DNA of 64,000 bases from Adiantum capillus-veneris (taxonomy: Eukaryota; Streptophyta; Polypodiopsida; Polypodiales; Pteridaceae), in the NCBI GenBank assembly GCA_014529385.2, contig CM043966.1, forward strand, positions 89,184,587-89,248,586, written 5' to 3'. Below are positions 63,333 to 64,000 of the stretch, piece after piece. Each line of letters starts with the position of its first letter. Position 1 is the stretch's first letter. The notes beneath the pieces are model-generated. The model saw only the letters and a program-made list of their open reading frames with translations. It made no database searches and was not told the DNA's origin. A program made the translations under genes and the position numbers.

Positions 63333-63444
63333 ATCACACACACACACACAAAATCATATATAGGTAGGTGTGTGTGTGTATCTCCATGCCCACGTGTGAG
63401 GAGAATGAAACTGTAGTCCTTGGAATCACTTTAGGAAGATAACG

Positions 63445-63526
<82 letters not shown>

Positions 63527-63690
63527 CCAATGTCCCTTTTTGGATTGTTCCTATTTTGTTGAAAACTATGTTCTCTCTCTCTCACACACATGCGCGCGCA
63601 CGCACACGCACACGCACACACACACTCACCCCCCCCCCCCCCCCCCTCTCCCCCAACACACACACACACATACACACACACACATGCCTT
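63283..63690. repeat. Microsatellite cluster: (CT)n, (CA)n, C-run
   Basis: (CT)n at 63283-63327, (CT)n(CA)n at 63450-63522, (CA)n and a C-run at 63600-63645, and (CA)n at 63657-63685. Frames crossing them are artefacts of the repeats. Confidence 0.9.
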
Positions 63691-64000
63691 ACGATAGATG
63701 TAAAACATCTACAGCTTCTCCAAAAATGTGAAGCTAACAGCAATGGCTCCTAGAAGCTAAAACACCATTCATAGCCATAGGAAAATCCAAAATGCATCCA
63801 ATGCTAAGTTGCTCTACATTATTGCATCCCCAATTAAGGTCTTTTGATATTCACCATTTCAAGAAAAGGACCCATTTTAACTTTTTGCTTCAACTACTAC
63901 ATCACCATCATAGCTTGCAGATAAATATCTCTGAATATGTTAGCTCTCAGAGTGCTCTAATATACAAGGAAGTGCCATCGCTACTAATGGGGGGGGTGAG
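63691..64000. other. Unassigned DNA at the window end
   Basis: No gene or repeat recognised apart from a short G-run at the last bases. Confidence 0.5.

Noticed and set aside
63334-63753. Several frames rich in Cys/Val or Ser/Leu and Thr/His
   Set aside because: All cross (CT)n, (CA)n or C-run microsatellites.

Overview
The window looks like nuclear DNA of a land plant, most likely a fern or another seed-free vascular plant. This is inferred, not proven. The reasons are a spliced plant-type METTL16/FIO1 gene with one enormous intron, plant LTR retrotransposons primed by initiator-Met tRNA, an En/Spm (CACTA) transposase remnant, a decayed PLS-type PPR array whose wording resembles fern PPR families, a Penelope-like reverse transcriptase remnant, tRNA-derived SINEs, and very dense (CT)n/(AC)n microsatellites. 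There are no bacterial operons, ribosome binding sites or CRISPR arrays.

The one gene that reads as intact is on the minus strand. It is a METTL16/FIONA1-like RNA N6-adenosine methyltransferase of 8 coding exons from 41142 down to 13766. I joined the exons by GT-AG sites whose phases agree at all seven junctions; the result is 518 codons plus a stop. Intron 2 (15820-40365) is about 24.5 kb and holds most of the transposons in the window. Its 3' splice site lies beside a long (GT)n(GA)n tract.

Layout: 1-2290 decayed Penelope-like reverse transcriptase, followed by (AC)n and a ~290-bp tandem repeat to 3602. 3600-6400 is mostly unassigned. 6469-6650 is a tRNA-derived SINE. 6934-11970 is a defective Ty1/copia element (minus strand, 190-bp LTRs, 5-bp target duplication) that landed inside the A-box of another SINE. 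13766-15819 holds METTL16 exons 8 to 3. 15820-40365 is the giant intron. It contains LTR-like DNA at 17.1-20.4 kb, a gag-only LTR family with one 5'-truncated copy (A, 21115-24973) and one complete copy (B, 29648-33853), Ty3/gypsy integrase, gag and LTR pieces, and a 351-bp hAT-like MITE (35276-35626). Copy B is inserted into a gypsy gag-like ORF with a perfect AAGGG target duplication. 40366-41142 holds METTL16 exons 2 and 1, with a SINE just upstream.

41995-44260 is a decayed PPR array. 44990-48645 is a CACTA transposase pseudogene with Tnp2, DUF4218 and DUF4216 regions. 49321-49580 is a CTAAAT-rich degenerate array. 49700-50370 is a ~198-bp tandem array whose unit contains tRNA-like A and B boxes and a (TG)n tract. 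51770-52390 is a copia gag remnant, and 54930-55560 holds PPR remnants. 56030-57099 and 57580-59161 are two unidentified, partly broken spliced genes. 59485-59895 holds two long imperfect hairpins in a ~310-bp duplication. 60250-60480 is a ~98-bp minisatellite. The end of the window is microsatellite-rich and contains a probable Helitron 3' terminus at 63232-63258.

Apart from METTL16, nearly every coding stretch is mobile-element or pseudogene debris. The most novel items are the gag-only LTR family with its unusual coiled-coil and Asp/His-rich protein, the tandem tRNA-like 198-bp array, the paired hairpins, and the unidentified gene at 57.6-59.2 kb.
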